Shown one piece after another: positions 1 to 6,421 of a stretch of DNA of 12,284 bases. The stretch is taken from NCBI RefSeq assembly GCF_900626285.1, contig NZ_LR131147.1:2969686-2981969 (forward strand), read 5' to 3'. Origin of the DNA: Intestinimonas massiliensis (ex Afouda et al. 2020). Its GTDB lineage: Bacteria > Bacillota > Clostridia > Oscillospirales > Oscillospiraceae. The notes under the pieces were generated by a model. The model was not told where the DNA came from. It did no database searches and saw only the letters and a program-made list of their open reading frames with translations. The position numbers and the translations under genes are program-made. Each line of letters starts with the position of its first letter. Positions within the stretch are counted from its first letter, which is position 1.

Positions 1-137
1 GGAGCATGGATGATTTCCCAGCTCTATACTGTCTGGCTGACCGCCATTTTTTGAAATGCACAGCGGTTTAATTTGGTGCACCCTTTTCCTTTGCTCGTTT
101 CCTTTGAAAGTTTTACTTGACTTTTGTTAGCAGGTCT
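1..137 (+). mobile_element. IS110-family element copy 1, right end only
   Basis: This is the last 137 bp of an IS110-family insertion sequence whose body lies outside the window. Positions 2-13 encode the last three transposase residues (EHG) and the stop codon; 14-137 is the noncoding right end. It matches 12148-12284 of the complete copy 3 base for base except position 10 (A versus C). The element ends at AGCAGGT (129-135) followed by the CT core (136-137); the same AGCAGGT occurs in the donor loop of the leader RNA in copies 2 and 3, which sets this boundary. An imperfect hairpin lies at 40-67 (arms ACCGC-CATTT and AAATG-GCGGT) and a GGTGCACC palindrome follows it. The flank to the right is the 3' end of the relaxase gene, one base after its stop codon. 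Confidence 0.88.
2..13 (+). pseudogene. IS110 transposase, last codons (cut by window edge)
   Basis: Only GAG CAT GGA TGA of the transposase frame is inside the window. It is identified by alignment with the end of the copy 3 transposase (GAG CAT GGC TGA). The gene is cut by the window edge; nothing here shows that it is broken in the genome. Confidence 0.8.
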
Positions 138-140
138 TTC
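136..140 (+). other. IS110 right junction: CT core plus right target TTC
   Basis: CT (136-137) is the exchange core at the right end of copy 1, and TTC (138-140) is flanking target DNA. The leader RNAs of copies 2 and 3 contain GAAAG in the 3' side of the target loop, the exact complement of CTTTC. Read on the minus strand this is relaxase stop TGA, then AAAG, so the original site was probably TGAAAGGAG, the Shine-Dalgarno sequence of a gene downstream of the relaxase. The guide pairing is inferred from copies 2 and 3 because the RNA of copy 1 is not in the window. Confidence 0.6.
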
Positions 141-1647
141 ATCGGTCTATGTCGTGCCGCTTGGTGCGGGTCTGCGTCTGTTCCGGCTGGTCGGCGCGGA
201 GCGCAATATCCACACACCTGCGGATATTTTGAAGTTCGGAAAGGTCGCTGCGGGTGCCTTTCAGCTTGGTATATTCTGTTTCCCTGTGTGCTTTAAGGGC
301 GGCATATTCTTTCTCCCATGCGGAGATCGGCAGGGTTTTCACGCCCTCCGGCAAATGAGCATGGAGATAGCGGTTTGCCGCGTTCCAAAGGGTAAGCTCG
401 GCGCGGCGGGCTTCCGCAAACTTCTCCTGTTTTCCTTTCCAGCGGATTTGCCGGTACTCGTCCTGTACGGGCTTGTAGGTCTGATAATTCCTGCCGTACT
501 CAATGAGCTTTTGCAGTTCTTTCATGCGCTGCTCGGCGGTTTTCATTCCCGCCCGGATAGCGTCGGCCTGTTCGCTGACAGAGGAAAGGGCTGCGTCCAG
601 CTCGTCAAGGGTAGAGATACCATGCTCGGAAAGATGGTTGACCGCCGCCGCTACGGTTTTCAGTTCGTCGGCTGCGTGCTGCCTTTGCCAACTCTGCGAA
701 TACTTCCGGCTCTTTTCTCTCTGAACGCTCAAATACTTCATCAGCAGATTTGCAAGGCCGGGGGATTGTTGCGGCTGCTCCGGGGCGGTTTCCCGCGCTT
801 TGAACAGGTCGGCAATCCATTCTCTGAGCTTCCCAACCTGCGCCCGGATTTCCCGGATAAGGCGGTTTGCCTTTTGGATATTTCGGTTCAGTTCACCTTT
901 CTCGGTGGCAATACCTTTCTTCTCCATCTGGCAAGCCGCCACGCCCATGTGAACGGTGGGTATCTCGTCAATGCCGCGCTCGGCGTTGCTGCGGTGGTCG
1001 ATACGCTGCGGGCTTCCGTTTCTCTCCAAAAAGCTGTTGGTGATGTCAGCCCATGCCTTGCGCCACAAGAGGGCGTTGCCCTTGTCGTTCCAGCCGGTCA
1101 GGTCAACTTTGTGGGTCTTGTATCTGCCGCTTGGCAAGCGAATACGCTCGCCGTTTTCATCAAGGTCATATTCCTTTTTGGACTTCGCCGCCCATGTGCC
1201 ACGCTCGTCAAGGGGGCGCATGGTAAGCATGATATGACAATGGGGATTTCCCTTGCCGGTGTCGTGAATGGCATAATCGACGCACATTCCTCTGGAAACA
1301 AATTGAGAGGAACAGTATTCCCGGACAAGCCGGATCTGTTCCTCTCTGGATAACTCTATGGGGAGTGCCGCGTCAATCTCTCTGGCAAGCTGGGCGTTCC
1401 CGGCTTTCTCGTAAAGCTCCACGCTGTTCCACAAGGTTGAACGGTCAGAGAAAAAGGGCGGGGCGTGGGGCGGCAGCATGATTTCTGTATGGACAACACC
1501 GCCTTTGCGGGTGTAGTCGTGGGTCATTCCGTCCCACTCATTTGTCAGCTTTTCGCCGCTTCGGTAGGCGGCTGCGGCAACGGCTGATTTGCCCTTGCCC
1601 CGGCTGACAATGCTGATGTTACAATGGTAAATGGCTATGGGTATCAC
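139..1647 (-). CDS. mobA: MobA/MobL-family (MOBQ) relaxase
   Basis: This enzyme would nick one strand at oriT, stay covalently bound through a tyrosine, and pilot the strand into the recipient. In about 502 aa one sees the N-terminal motif with the candidate catalytic tyrosine (AAAAYRSGEKL, Tyr28 from the GTG) and the histidine motif (H128, then NPHCHIM with H136 and H138). The C-terminal half is charged and helical. Length and ends are normal for the family, so IS110 copy 1 lies just after the gene rather than inside it. The start is uncertain. GTG at 1647 is the only conventional in-frame codon near, but it lies inside the Shine-Dalgarno stretch GGGAGGTGAT. The family usually begins near AIYHCN, and at that point (1638) this sequence has ATA where ATG would be expected. 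oriT lies immediately upstream. Confidence 0.88.
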   Translation of the reverse strand: MIPIAIYHCNISIVSRGKGKSAVAAAAYRSGEKLTNEWDGMTHDYTRKGGVVHTEIMLPPHAPPFFSDRSTLWNSVELYEKAGNAQLAREIDAALPIELSREEQIRLVREYCSSQFVSRGMCVDYAIHDTGKGNPHCHIMLTMRPLDERGTWAAKSKKEYDLDENGERIRLPSGRYKTHKVDLTGWNDKGNALLWRKAWADITNSFLERNGSPQRIDHRSNAERGIDEIPTVHMGVAACQMEKKGIATEKGELNRNIQKANRLIREIRAQVGKLREWIADLFKARETAPEQPQQSPGLANLLMKYLSVQREKSRKYSQSWQRQHAADELKTVAAAVNHLSEHGISTLDELDAALSSVSEQADAIRAGMKTAEQRMKELQKLIEYGRNYQTYKPVQDEYRQIRWKGKQEKFAEARRAELTLWNAANRYLHAHLPEGVKTLPISAWEKEYAALKAHRETEYTKLKGTRSDLSELQNIRRCVDIALRADQPEQTQTRTKRHDIDR

Positions 1648-1667
1648 CTCCCGGATAGGATAACAAA

Positions 1668-1718
1668 ACCCGCAAAAATGGTACAGACGCCAACGGCGGG
1701 TGTACTGTTTTTGTGGGT
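1668..1718. repeat. Long three-part inverted repeat upstream of the relaxase
   Basis: Nested arms ACCCGCAAAAA / TTTTTGTGGGT, GTACA / TGTAC and CGCC / GGCG form one cruciform-capable structure of about 51 nt. On the minus strand it lies between oriT and the relaxase ribosome site, so it could also act in the relaxase leader as an attenuator. That role is inference. Confidence 0.65.
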
Positions 1719-1852
1719 GTGCAGGGATAGCCGCGTAAGCGGCGCAAGGGGTGCAGCCCCTTGTTGCGGCAAAGCCGCCATATCGGAGCGCGGGGAAAGT
1801 TCCCTGTGCGGAGATAAGCCCTCGGCAGAGCGCACACGCCCGCAAGGGTGTA

Positions 1853-1864
1853 TAAGTGCGCCCT
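1853..1864 (+). other. nic core sequence of oriT
   Basis: TAAGTGCGCCCT is the conserved core of MOBQ nic regions. It is flanked on the left by an imperfect inverted repeat (1836-1852) and on the right it runs into the perfect repeat CCCTTTG-TTC-CAAAGGG (1861-1877). The exact nick position was not determined. Confidence 0.78.
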
Positions 1865-1878
1865 TTGTTCCAAAGGGA

Positions 1879-2175
1879 TTATTCGCTTTTCCCGCCCTCG
1901 GTGCGTTTTTTCAGATAGGACCGCGCTTCCTCACTCGTCAGGGCAAGCCGGAGAAAGGCGGCGGCTTCCTCGTCGGTCATGGTCTTTGCTTCCGGCACAA
2001 TGCTCTCAAAGACCGCGCCCCGGACGATCAGCCGGTGGCTGCGCGTCCGGCGTTCCTCTTGGGACAACTTTTGCCGCAACACCTTTTCCCGGTTTTCAAG
2101 CTGCCGGATTTTCTTCTTCCCGTCCTCAATTTCGGCGGTCAAGTCCTCGCGGGTTTTCTCTCGCGGTTTTGTCAT
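1879..2175 (-). CDS. DUF3847-family protein, IME accessory gene
   Basis: This is a 98-aa protein, very rich in charged residues. Residues 5-45 look like a coiled coil (DLTAEIEDGKKKIRQLE and so on), followed by a short segment with TMTDEEAAAFLRLAL. It matches my recollection of the DUF3847 family, which is commonly encoded just upstream of MobA/MobL relaxases in Firmicute mobile elements. The function is not established; the position across oriT from the relaxase suggests a relaxosome or regulatory accessory role, which is inference. The ATG at 2175 has only a weak ribosome site (GAAGTGA). There is no membrane segment. Confidence 0.75.
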   Translation of the reverse strand: MTKPREKTREDLTAEIEDGKKKIRQLENREKVLRQKLSQEERRTRSHRLIVRGAVFESIVPEAKTMTDEEAAAFLRLALTSEEARSYLKKRTEGGKSE

Positions 2176-2210
2176 GGCTGGTCACTTCTTTCTGTCCATC
2201 GGCATGGGAT

Positions 2211-2238
2211 AAGGGCAGTCGATTGCTCGGCTGCCCTT
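2211..2238. terminator. Hairpin downstream of the anti-sigma gene
   Basis: AAGGGCAG (2211-2218) and CTGCCCTT (2231-2238) form a perfect 8-bp stem, with an inner CGA/TCG. It lies between the anti-sigma stop and the DUF3847 start on the minus strand. It lacks a clear T-run on either side, so a terminator role is only possible. The rest of 2176-2286 holds nothing recognisable. Confidence 0.4.
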
Positions 2239-2286
2239 CCGTCATTAGAGTGTTTCTGGCTGTGTAGAAATTAGCGACACTAAGAT

Positions 2287-3171
2287 TTAATGGAAATACC
2301 ATGTAATCCCATAGTCATCACTATACAAGTAAATCATCTCAGTAGACTCATCAGATAGTGATAGTGCCTCGATTGGGTAGATACCGCTTGAACCATTAAA
2401 AGTAGGCGATAGCGGGGTAAAAACATATTCTTCGCTTGAGTATTCCTCTGGAAGTGTTACCATCAGTTCTTCCCATGTGTCTCCGCCGTCGGACGTCCAC
2501 CAGATGTCCGGTCCAGCATCCTCAAAATAGCGATAGCTAATGAATCCGATTTCTGCGGTGGAAAATCCCGCGCCGGTTACCACGTCGTAGTGTTCCCCCG
2601 CATCGTAAGGGTTCCCGATTTCTGACCAGGTATCTCCGCCATCGACCGTTAGATAGATGTGGATAGGTTGATTCCCCATTGATGCTGGGAGTGTCAGCAC
2701 AAGATAGCCGCCCTCATCCCAAAACCCAATAAATCCTCCATTCGGAACCACGCCTTCTCTCAGCTCTCCATACGCCACCATTTTGTCACTGCCCTCGACC
2801 ACCGATTCTTTCCATGTTTCTCCATTGTCGCTGCTAAGTAAAATTTTTGTTGGCGACTCCGGTAAAATAACCGCAATATTGTCATCGTTCAAATAGACCC
2901 ACTGCCCCTCGTCAATCTGCTCTTGAATCACTGCCGGTTCGGCGGTATAGCCATGCTGGGTTAGTACCGCTCGTATCCAACCAACCAAATCATACCCCAT
3001 TGCCACCGCCACAGCGGTTGTTATGGTGATTATTATTAAAATAAGACAGGCAGCGGTAAGCCCCCATTTAATCCAACCGGGTCTTTTTGCGCTCTTTTTA
3101 TAGTTGAGAGCTTCGTCAATGTATTTGGTGTCAAGTTCGCTCATCGCGTCGGAAAATTTCTTCACATTCAT
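2287..3171 (-). CDS. Membrane anti-sigma-like protein with Asp-box repeats
   Basis: This 294-aa protein is probably the partner of the ECF sigma factor encoded just upstream, with which it overlaps by 4 bp (ATGA at 3168-3171). Residues 1-30 are a short cytoplasmic part (SELDTKYIDEAL) of the kind seen in anti-sigma partners. Residues 36-58 form one membrane segment. Residues 60-294 are predicted outside the cell and carry four Asp-box (BNR) motifs: SSDNGETW (113-120), TVDGGDTW (175-182), TSDGGDTW (226-233) and SDDYGITW (284-291), spaced as in a beta-propeller. These boxes are structural, as in sialidases, and no catalytic residues are recognisable. A sensing role for the outer domain is inference. 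No zinc-binding anti-sigma motif is visible. Confidence 0.75.
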   Translation of the reverse strand: MNVKKFSDAMSELDTKYIDEALNYKKSAKRPGWIKWGLTAACLILIIITITTAVAVAMGYDLVGWIRAVLTQHGYTAEPAVIQEQIDEGQWVYLNDDNIAVILPESPTKILLSSDNGETWKESVVEGSDKMVAYGELREGVVPNGGFIGFWDEGGYLVLTLPASMGNQPIHIYLTVDGGDTWSEIGNPYDAGEHYDVVTGAGFSTAEIGFISYRYFEDAGPDIWWTSDGGDTWEELMVTLPEEYSSEEYVFTPLSPTFNGSSGIYPIEALSLSDESTEMIYLYSDDYGITWYFH

Positions 3172-3728
3172 ACGAACACCTCTCTTTCTATCAAGTATTG
3201 CTTCATCTTCTCGCGCATACGGGTCAGCCGAACGGAAATATTTTTCTCCGAAAGCCCTACGAACTCGGCTATGTCTTTATAACTGTCGGCAAACCAATAG
3301 CGGCGCATGAAAATGACGCGGTTTTCGACGGTCAGCGTGTCCAAAAATTCCTCGATGATACGGGCTAACTCTCTGGCCTCGATTTCATCTTCCACGGTTT
3401 TTTGGTCTGCAATATAGCCCTCGATTTCCTCTAAGGCAATTTTGTAGTGACCGCTTCGTTTGGCTGCTTCCTTTCTCCAATAGATTTTGAGTGAAATGTT
3501 CCGAACGATTTTCACGATATAGGACAACAGCGGATTCGGCCTTGTCGGGGGAATGGCGTTCCACGCGCCTAAGTAAGCGTCGTTGACACATTCCTCCGCG
3601 TCCTGTCTGCTGTTCACAATGTTGTATGAGAGGTTGTGGCAGATTTTTCCGTATTTAGTGTCCAGCTCCCGTATGCCCTGCTCTGACCGTTCAAAGAACA
3701 TTTCTATGATTTTTTCATCGTCTATCAT
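3168..3728 (-). CDS. ECF-type RNA polymerase sigma factor
   Basis: This 186-aa protein has the two-domain layout of group 4 sigma factors: region 2 at roughly residues 10-80 (RQDAEECVNDAYLGAWNAIP, then LLSYIVKIVRNISLK) and region 4 at roughly 120-180 (LTVENRVIFMRRYW, then the helix-turn-helix YKDIAEFVGLSEKNISVRL). It would direct RNA polymerase to a small set of promoters, probably including its own. The ATG at 3728 has GGAGG seven bases upstream. The stop overlaps the anti-sigma start, so the pair is translationally coupled. The genes are AT-richer than the surrounding IME genes by eye, which fits later acquisition as cargo. Confidence 0.9.
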   Translation of the reverse strand: MIDDEKIIEMFFERSEQGIRELDTKYGKICHNLSYNIVNSRQDAEECVNDAYLGAWNAIPPTRPNPLLSYIVKIVRNISLKIYWRKEAAKRSGHYKIALEEIEGYIADQKTVEDEIEARELARIIEEFLDTLTVENRVIFMRRYWFADSYKDIAEFVGLSEKNISVRLTRMREKMKQYLIEREVFV

Positions 3729-3757
3729 CTCACCGCCTCCTTTCCGGCTTCACCTAT

Positions 3758-3785
3758 ATACTACGGTTTTAGCGGCGAATACTAC
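3758..3785. promoter_or_regulatory. Direct repeat ATACTAC in the sigma-factor leader
   Basis: ATACTAC occurs at 3758-3764 and again at 3779-3785, 21 bp apart start to start (two helical turns), between the sigma-factor ribosome site and its candidate upstream promoter. It could be an operator or part of an ECF autoregulated promoter. No consensus proves this. Confidence 0.35.
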
Positions 3786-3811
3786 ATCAAATCCAAAACT
3801 TTTTCAAAAAA

Positions 3812-3820
3812 ATTATACCA
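3812..3820 (-). promoter_or_regulatory. Candidate extended -10 promoter for the sigma operon
   Basis: On the minus strand this reads TGGTATAAT, a perfect extended -10 (TG-n-TATAAT). No good -35 is present 17 bp upstream, which an extended -10 can tolerate. It lies about 85 bp upstream of the sigma-factor ATG and overlaps the last codons of the 100-aa gene, so the match may be partly due to coding sequence. Confidence 0.45.
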
Positions 3821-4115
3821 TACTTCGCGTGAGATTGCTCGCGGCAGCTTTCGCCGCTTCGCTGGCGGCTCTCCGGCGTTCCTCGCTGTATGGGGCGGTC
3901 AGACGGAAAGAGAAGCGTCCTTTCTCAATGTCAAACTCCATGCAGCCCGTTTCCGGGTCTGCGTCGGTCTGCTGGCAGATCGCCGGGTAGCGGCGGCTGT
4001 AATCAAGCAGCCGTTTCTTCAAGGCGGTGTTGTGGGTGCGGATATGGATAAGCGGGTCTTTCTCGTCAAACCAAATATCGGTGGTCTTTTCCTGCTTGGT
4101 AAGCCCTGTTCTCAT
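3813..4115 (-). CDS. Hypothetical 100-aa IME protein
   Basis: I do not recognise a named family. The protein is soluble and charged with no membrane segment. Residues 1-40 contain TTDIWFDEKDPLIHIRTHN; residues 45-75 are mildly acidic (TDADPETGCMEFDIEKGRF); the end is alanine-rich and helical. The ATG at 4115 has AAAGGAG seven bases upstream, a strong ribosome site, and the reading frame is clearly coding. It lies between tnpW and the sigma operon on the same strand but beyond the tnpW terminator, so it probably has its own promoter. Confidence 0.65.
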   Translation of the reverse strand: MRTGLTKQEKTTDIWFDEKDPLIHIRTHNTALKKRLLDYSRRYPAICQQTDADPETGCMEFDIEKGRFSFRLTAPYSEERRRAASEAAKAAASNLTRSMV

Positions 4116-4130
4116 GCAAACTCCTTTCTG

Positions 4131-4159
4131 TGCCCCTGTTACGCAATAGGGGCATTTTT
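4131..4159 (+). terminator. Stem-loop followed by T-run, plus orientation
   Basis: TGCCCCT (4131-4137) pairs perfectly with AGGGGCA (4148-4154), followed by TTTTT (4155-4159) on the plus strand. No plus-strand gene precedes it. On the minus strand the same hairpin stands just upstream of the ribosome site of the 100-aa gene, so it could act as a leader structure. Confidence 0.4.
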
Positions 4160-4209
4160 CGGGTGTTTTCTCCGGCTCTTGACTTGGAGAAAACGGCGTT
4201 TTTGACGAT

Positions 4210-4246
4210 AAAAACCGCCCGGACGTGGAATGTATCGTCGGGGCGG
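4210..4246 (-). terminator. Rho-independent terminator of tnpW
   Basis: On the minus strand, arms CCGCCC and GGGCGG plus an inner GACG/CGTC enclose a 10-nt loop and are followed directly by TTTTT (4214-4210). It begins just after the tnpW stop codon. Confidence 0.75.
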
Positions 4247-4249
4247 CTG

Positions 4250-4441
4250 TTATCGCAAGATTTCCGATTTTTCCGGCTCTTGACCGTCAGACGCAGATAA
4301 ACACGAACTGTCGGCAAGTATCGTCTTGAGCAGCTTGTCGCGGAATGTTTCTGTGCTGCTGTGATTGAAAAATAACTCCGCAACAATAGTCTGCCCGTTT
4401 CTCTGCGTCGTGATGATACTGTCGGGGGTCTGTTCTGCCAT
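4250..4441 (-). CDS. tnpW: Transposon-encoded protein TnpW
   Basis: This small protein of 63 aa begins AEQTPDSIITTQRNGQT and continues with VAELFFNHSSTETFRDKLLK, the characteristic TnpW core of Tn4451/Tn4453-type elements. Its function is not firmly established; it accompanies large serine recombinases of this group. The ATG at 4441 has GGAG six bases upstream. It follows tnpX with a 78-bp gap that contains a hairpin, and ends at a good terminator. The C-terminus (SSCLSASDGQEPEKSEILR) looks divergent from what I recall of the family. Confidence 0.8.
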   Translation of the reverse strand: MAEQTPDSIITTQRNGQTIVAELFFNHSSTETFRDKLLKTILADSSCLSASDGQEPEKSEILR

Positions 4442-4464
4442 AGGCAGCTCCTTTCTCCGGGCAC

Positions 4465-4500
4465 AAAAGAGGGACTTCCCGTAGCCGGAAAATCCCTCTT
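4465..4500 (-). terminator. Hairpin between tnpX and tnpW
   Basis: On the minus strand AAGAGGGA (4500-4493) pairs with TCCCTCTT (4474-4467), with an inner TTCC/GGAA and a short T-run (4468-4465). It may be a partial terminator that lowers tnpW expression relative to tnpX, or a processing site. Confidence 0.5.
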
Positions 4501-4519
4501 GGTTGTCGGTTATTCTGTT

Positions 4520-6370
4520 TTACTGTGCGGGCTGTGCGGCGGCGGTCTGCGCCTTTCTCCTTGCCCGGTATTCCCGCGCCTTGATACGCTCATACTCCCG
4601 CTGCTTTTCAAGGTTTCGCGCCCGGTACTCCCTTGAATACTTCCGGTGGTAGGCGCGGCTCTTTTCCTTTTTGGCTTCTTCGATTTCTTCCCGCATTTGC
4701 CGGATTTCCTGCTCTGTCGGCTCTGCAAGCTGCGTTACTTCGTTCTCAAATCTGCCGATATAGTTGAAATATATGCTGATGTGCTGGATTGCGTATCTCG
4801 CCCTTTTCTGGTCGCGCTCATGCACTTCAATCCTGCTGATAAACTCGTTGAGAATGGCGGGGGTGAGGTCAGTAAAGGCGGCATGGCGTTCCGTCAGCTT
4901 CAAAAACTTCTGCGCCCGTCCTCCCGCGTTCTCATAAGCGGATAGCTGCTCTTGGAGTATGGAAAGCTCCGTTTTCAATGCGTAGTATTCTTCTGAATAC
5001 TTCTGCGACATTTGCTCGTAGCGGTCTTGCGGGATAGTGCCGAGGGCGTTGTCCTCATAGAGCTTGTTCAGCACCTTGTCGATCTGTTCAAGGCGCGTCG
5101 TGATTTGTGGGATACGCTTCTGCTGCTTTTTGGTCTGGTCGGTCTGCTGCATGGCAAGGTTCTTTTTCACTAAGGCTTCAAACTCCGCCCGGTTGCTGAT
5201 AGAATAGTCCTCGATTTTCTTCAGCACTTCCGCGACGGTCTGCATGAGCAAGTCCGCGTCAATGATGTGCGGGGAATGGCATTTGGGGTTTTTGGCTTTT
5301 CCCTTGTGGTACTCGCTGCAATAGGCAACGTGCCGCTTGCCGCCGTTTCTGTAATCTATGCGGATGTGCATTTTTGCGCCGCAATCCTTACAGAAAAGCA
5401 AGCCCGACAAAGGGTGGATTTCCCCGTCCCCGTTGGGGCGTCTGACGGGCGCGTTTTCCAAAATCCGCTGTGCGGTTTCAAAGTCGGCGCGGTCAATAAT
5501 CGGCTCATGCACATTTTCGGTTATCTGCCATTGGCTCCGGTCTACATAGTGGTTCCGCTTGTCCCGGAAATGCTTTGTAGTCTTGAAGTTGACTACATCG
5601 CCGCAATACTCCTGCCGTGTAAGGATATGGGTCAAAGTGGCTTTGTTCCACTTGTAACGGTTATCCTCATTGAGCGCCCTGTTTTTGCACGTTCCCCGCC
5701 CGCGCTCTTTCATGTAGAATGTGGGCGTTGGGATTTGCGCCTGCGTCAGATATACGGCGATTTGGTTGCGGTTTTTCCCGTCCAGAAACAGGCGAAAAAT
5801 CAAACGGACAACTCCGGCGGCTTCCTCGTCGATTATCCAAAAATCCTTGTTGTCCGGGGATTTGACATAGCCATAGAGAGCTTCGGTGGCAATCGGCTTT
5901 CCACTCATGCCCTTCGTCTTAATGCCGGTCTTTACTTTCTTGCTGATGTCCTTTGCGTACCACTCCGACATGATGTTGATAAAGGGCGCAAACTCCAATG
6001 TGTCGGGCTTCTCGCTGTCTATCCCGTTGTTGACCGCGATAAAGCGCACATTGTTCCGTCTGAATATCTCCATAGCGTTGCCGACTTGGAGATAGTCGCG
6101 CCCCCAGCGGGTCATGTCTTTCATAATACACACGCCGATTTTACCGTTTTCTACGTCCTCTATCATGCGGGAGTAGGCGGAGCGGTCGAAAAATCTGCCG
6201 CTTTCATCGTCGTCAATGTAGTGCCGGATATTCGTCAATTTTAGCTGTCTGGCGTAGCTTTCCAAAAACTTCTTCTGGTTCTGTATGGAGTTGCTTTCGC
6301 CGCCGTCCCTGTCCTCGTCGCCTACGGAAAGGCGGGAGTAAAGGGCTGTGATTTTGTTGTAATCATTCAT
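4520..6370 (-). CDS. tnpX: Large serine recombinase, TnpX-like (IME integrase/excisionase)
   Basis: This 616-aa recombinase would cut and rejoin the IME ends with its target. The resolvase domain is at about 5-150 with ALYSRLS, where Ser15 aligns with the nucleophile of TnpX. The recombinase domain is at about 160-300 (GVVRLIFRLFLDGKNRNQIA). A zinc ribbon is visible as Cys327, Cys330, Cys351 and Cys364. A coiled coil follows at about 375-480, then a DUF4368-type segment at about 485-545 and a basic tail rich in EYRAR repeats. I chose ATG 6370 because AGGAGG lies eight bases upstream; ATG 6376 is too close to it, and the open frame further upstream reads through the IME end into virD4 antisense of no meaning. 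The gene starts about 55 bp from the junction with virD4, as expected for a recombinase at the element edge. Confidence 0.92.
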   Translation of the reverse strand: MNDYNKITALYSRLSVGDEDRDGGESNSIQNQKKFLESYARQLKLTNIRHYIDDDESGRFFDRSAYSRMIEDVENGKIGVCIMKDMTRWGRDYLQVGNAMEIFRRNNVRFIAVNNGIDSEKPDTLEFAPFINIMSEWYAKDISKKVKTGIKTKGMSGKPIATEALYGYVKSPDNKDFWIIDEEAAGVVRLIFRLFLDGKNRNQIAVYLTQAQIPTPTFYMKERGRGTCKNRALNEDNRYKWNKATLTHILTRQEYCGDVVNFKTTKHFRDKRNHYVDRSQWQITENVHEPIIDRADFETAQRILENAPVRRPNGDGEIHPLSGLLFCKDCGAKMHIRIDYRNGGKRHVAYCSEYHKGKAKNPKCHSPHIIDADLLMQTVAEVLKKIEDYSISNRAEFEALVKKNLAMQQTDQTKKQQKRIPQITTRLEQIDKVLNKLYEDNALGTIPQDRYEQMSQKYSEEYYALKTELSILQEQLSAYENAGGRAQKFLKLTERHAAFTDLTPAILNEFISRIEVHERDQKRARYAIQHISIYFNYIGRFENEVTQLAEPTEQEIRQMREEIEEAKKEKSRAYHRKYSREYRARNLEKQREYERIKAREYRARRKAQTAAAQPAQ

Positions 6371-6415
6371 GTGCATATCCTCCTGTGCGTCCATGTAGAG
6401 TTCTTTACACTTAAG

Positions 6416-6421
6416 ATTATG
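6416..6421 (-). promoter_or_regulatory. -10-like half promoter at the IME end, facing tnpX
   Basis: CATAAT on the minus strand lies a few bases inside the IME end and about 45 bp upstream of the tnpX ATG. In the present location the virD4 sequence 17 bp further up (GTACGG) is no -35. In Tn4451 the circular form is known to create a tnpX promoter at its joint; the same design is likely here, with the -35 supplied by the other IME end, which is outside the window. Confidence 0.5.

Larger units (their letters stand above)
1660..1878. other. oriT: Origin of transfer (oriT) region
   Basis: This 219-bp stretch between the relaxase and the DUF3847 gene has no credible gene and is packed with inverted repeats: 1668-1718 (three nested stems), 1730-1743 (GCCGC/GCGGC), 1745-1763 (CAAGGGG/CCCCTTG), GCGGC/GCCGC near 1767, GGGAA/TTCCC near 1797, an imperfect repeat ACACGCCC/GGGTGT just before the nic site, and CCCTTTG/CAAAGGG at 1861-1877. 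It contains TAAGTGCGCCCT at 1853-1864, the conserved nic sequence of RSF1010/pTF1-type (MOBQ) oriTs. The position next to a MobA/MobL relaxase agrees with this. Confidence 0.8.

Noticed and set aside
124..1353. Long plus-strand open frame of 409 codons
   Set aside because: It lies opposite the relaxase, has no recognisable motif or ribosome site, and begins in the IS end. It is an antisense shadow of a GC-rich coding gene.
1648..1845. N-terminal extension of the relaxase frame to 1845
   Set aside because: It runs through the oriT hairpins and has no family similarity; a start near 1638-1647 with a strong ribosome site fits better.
5267..6244. Plus-strand open frame of 325 codons
   Set aside because: It lies opposite tnpX, which has clear recombinase domains on the minus strand; no family features on plus.
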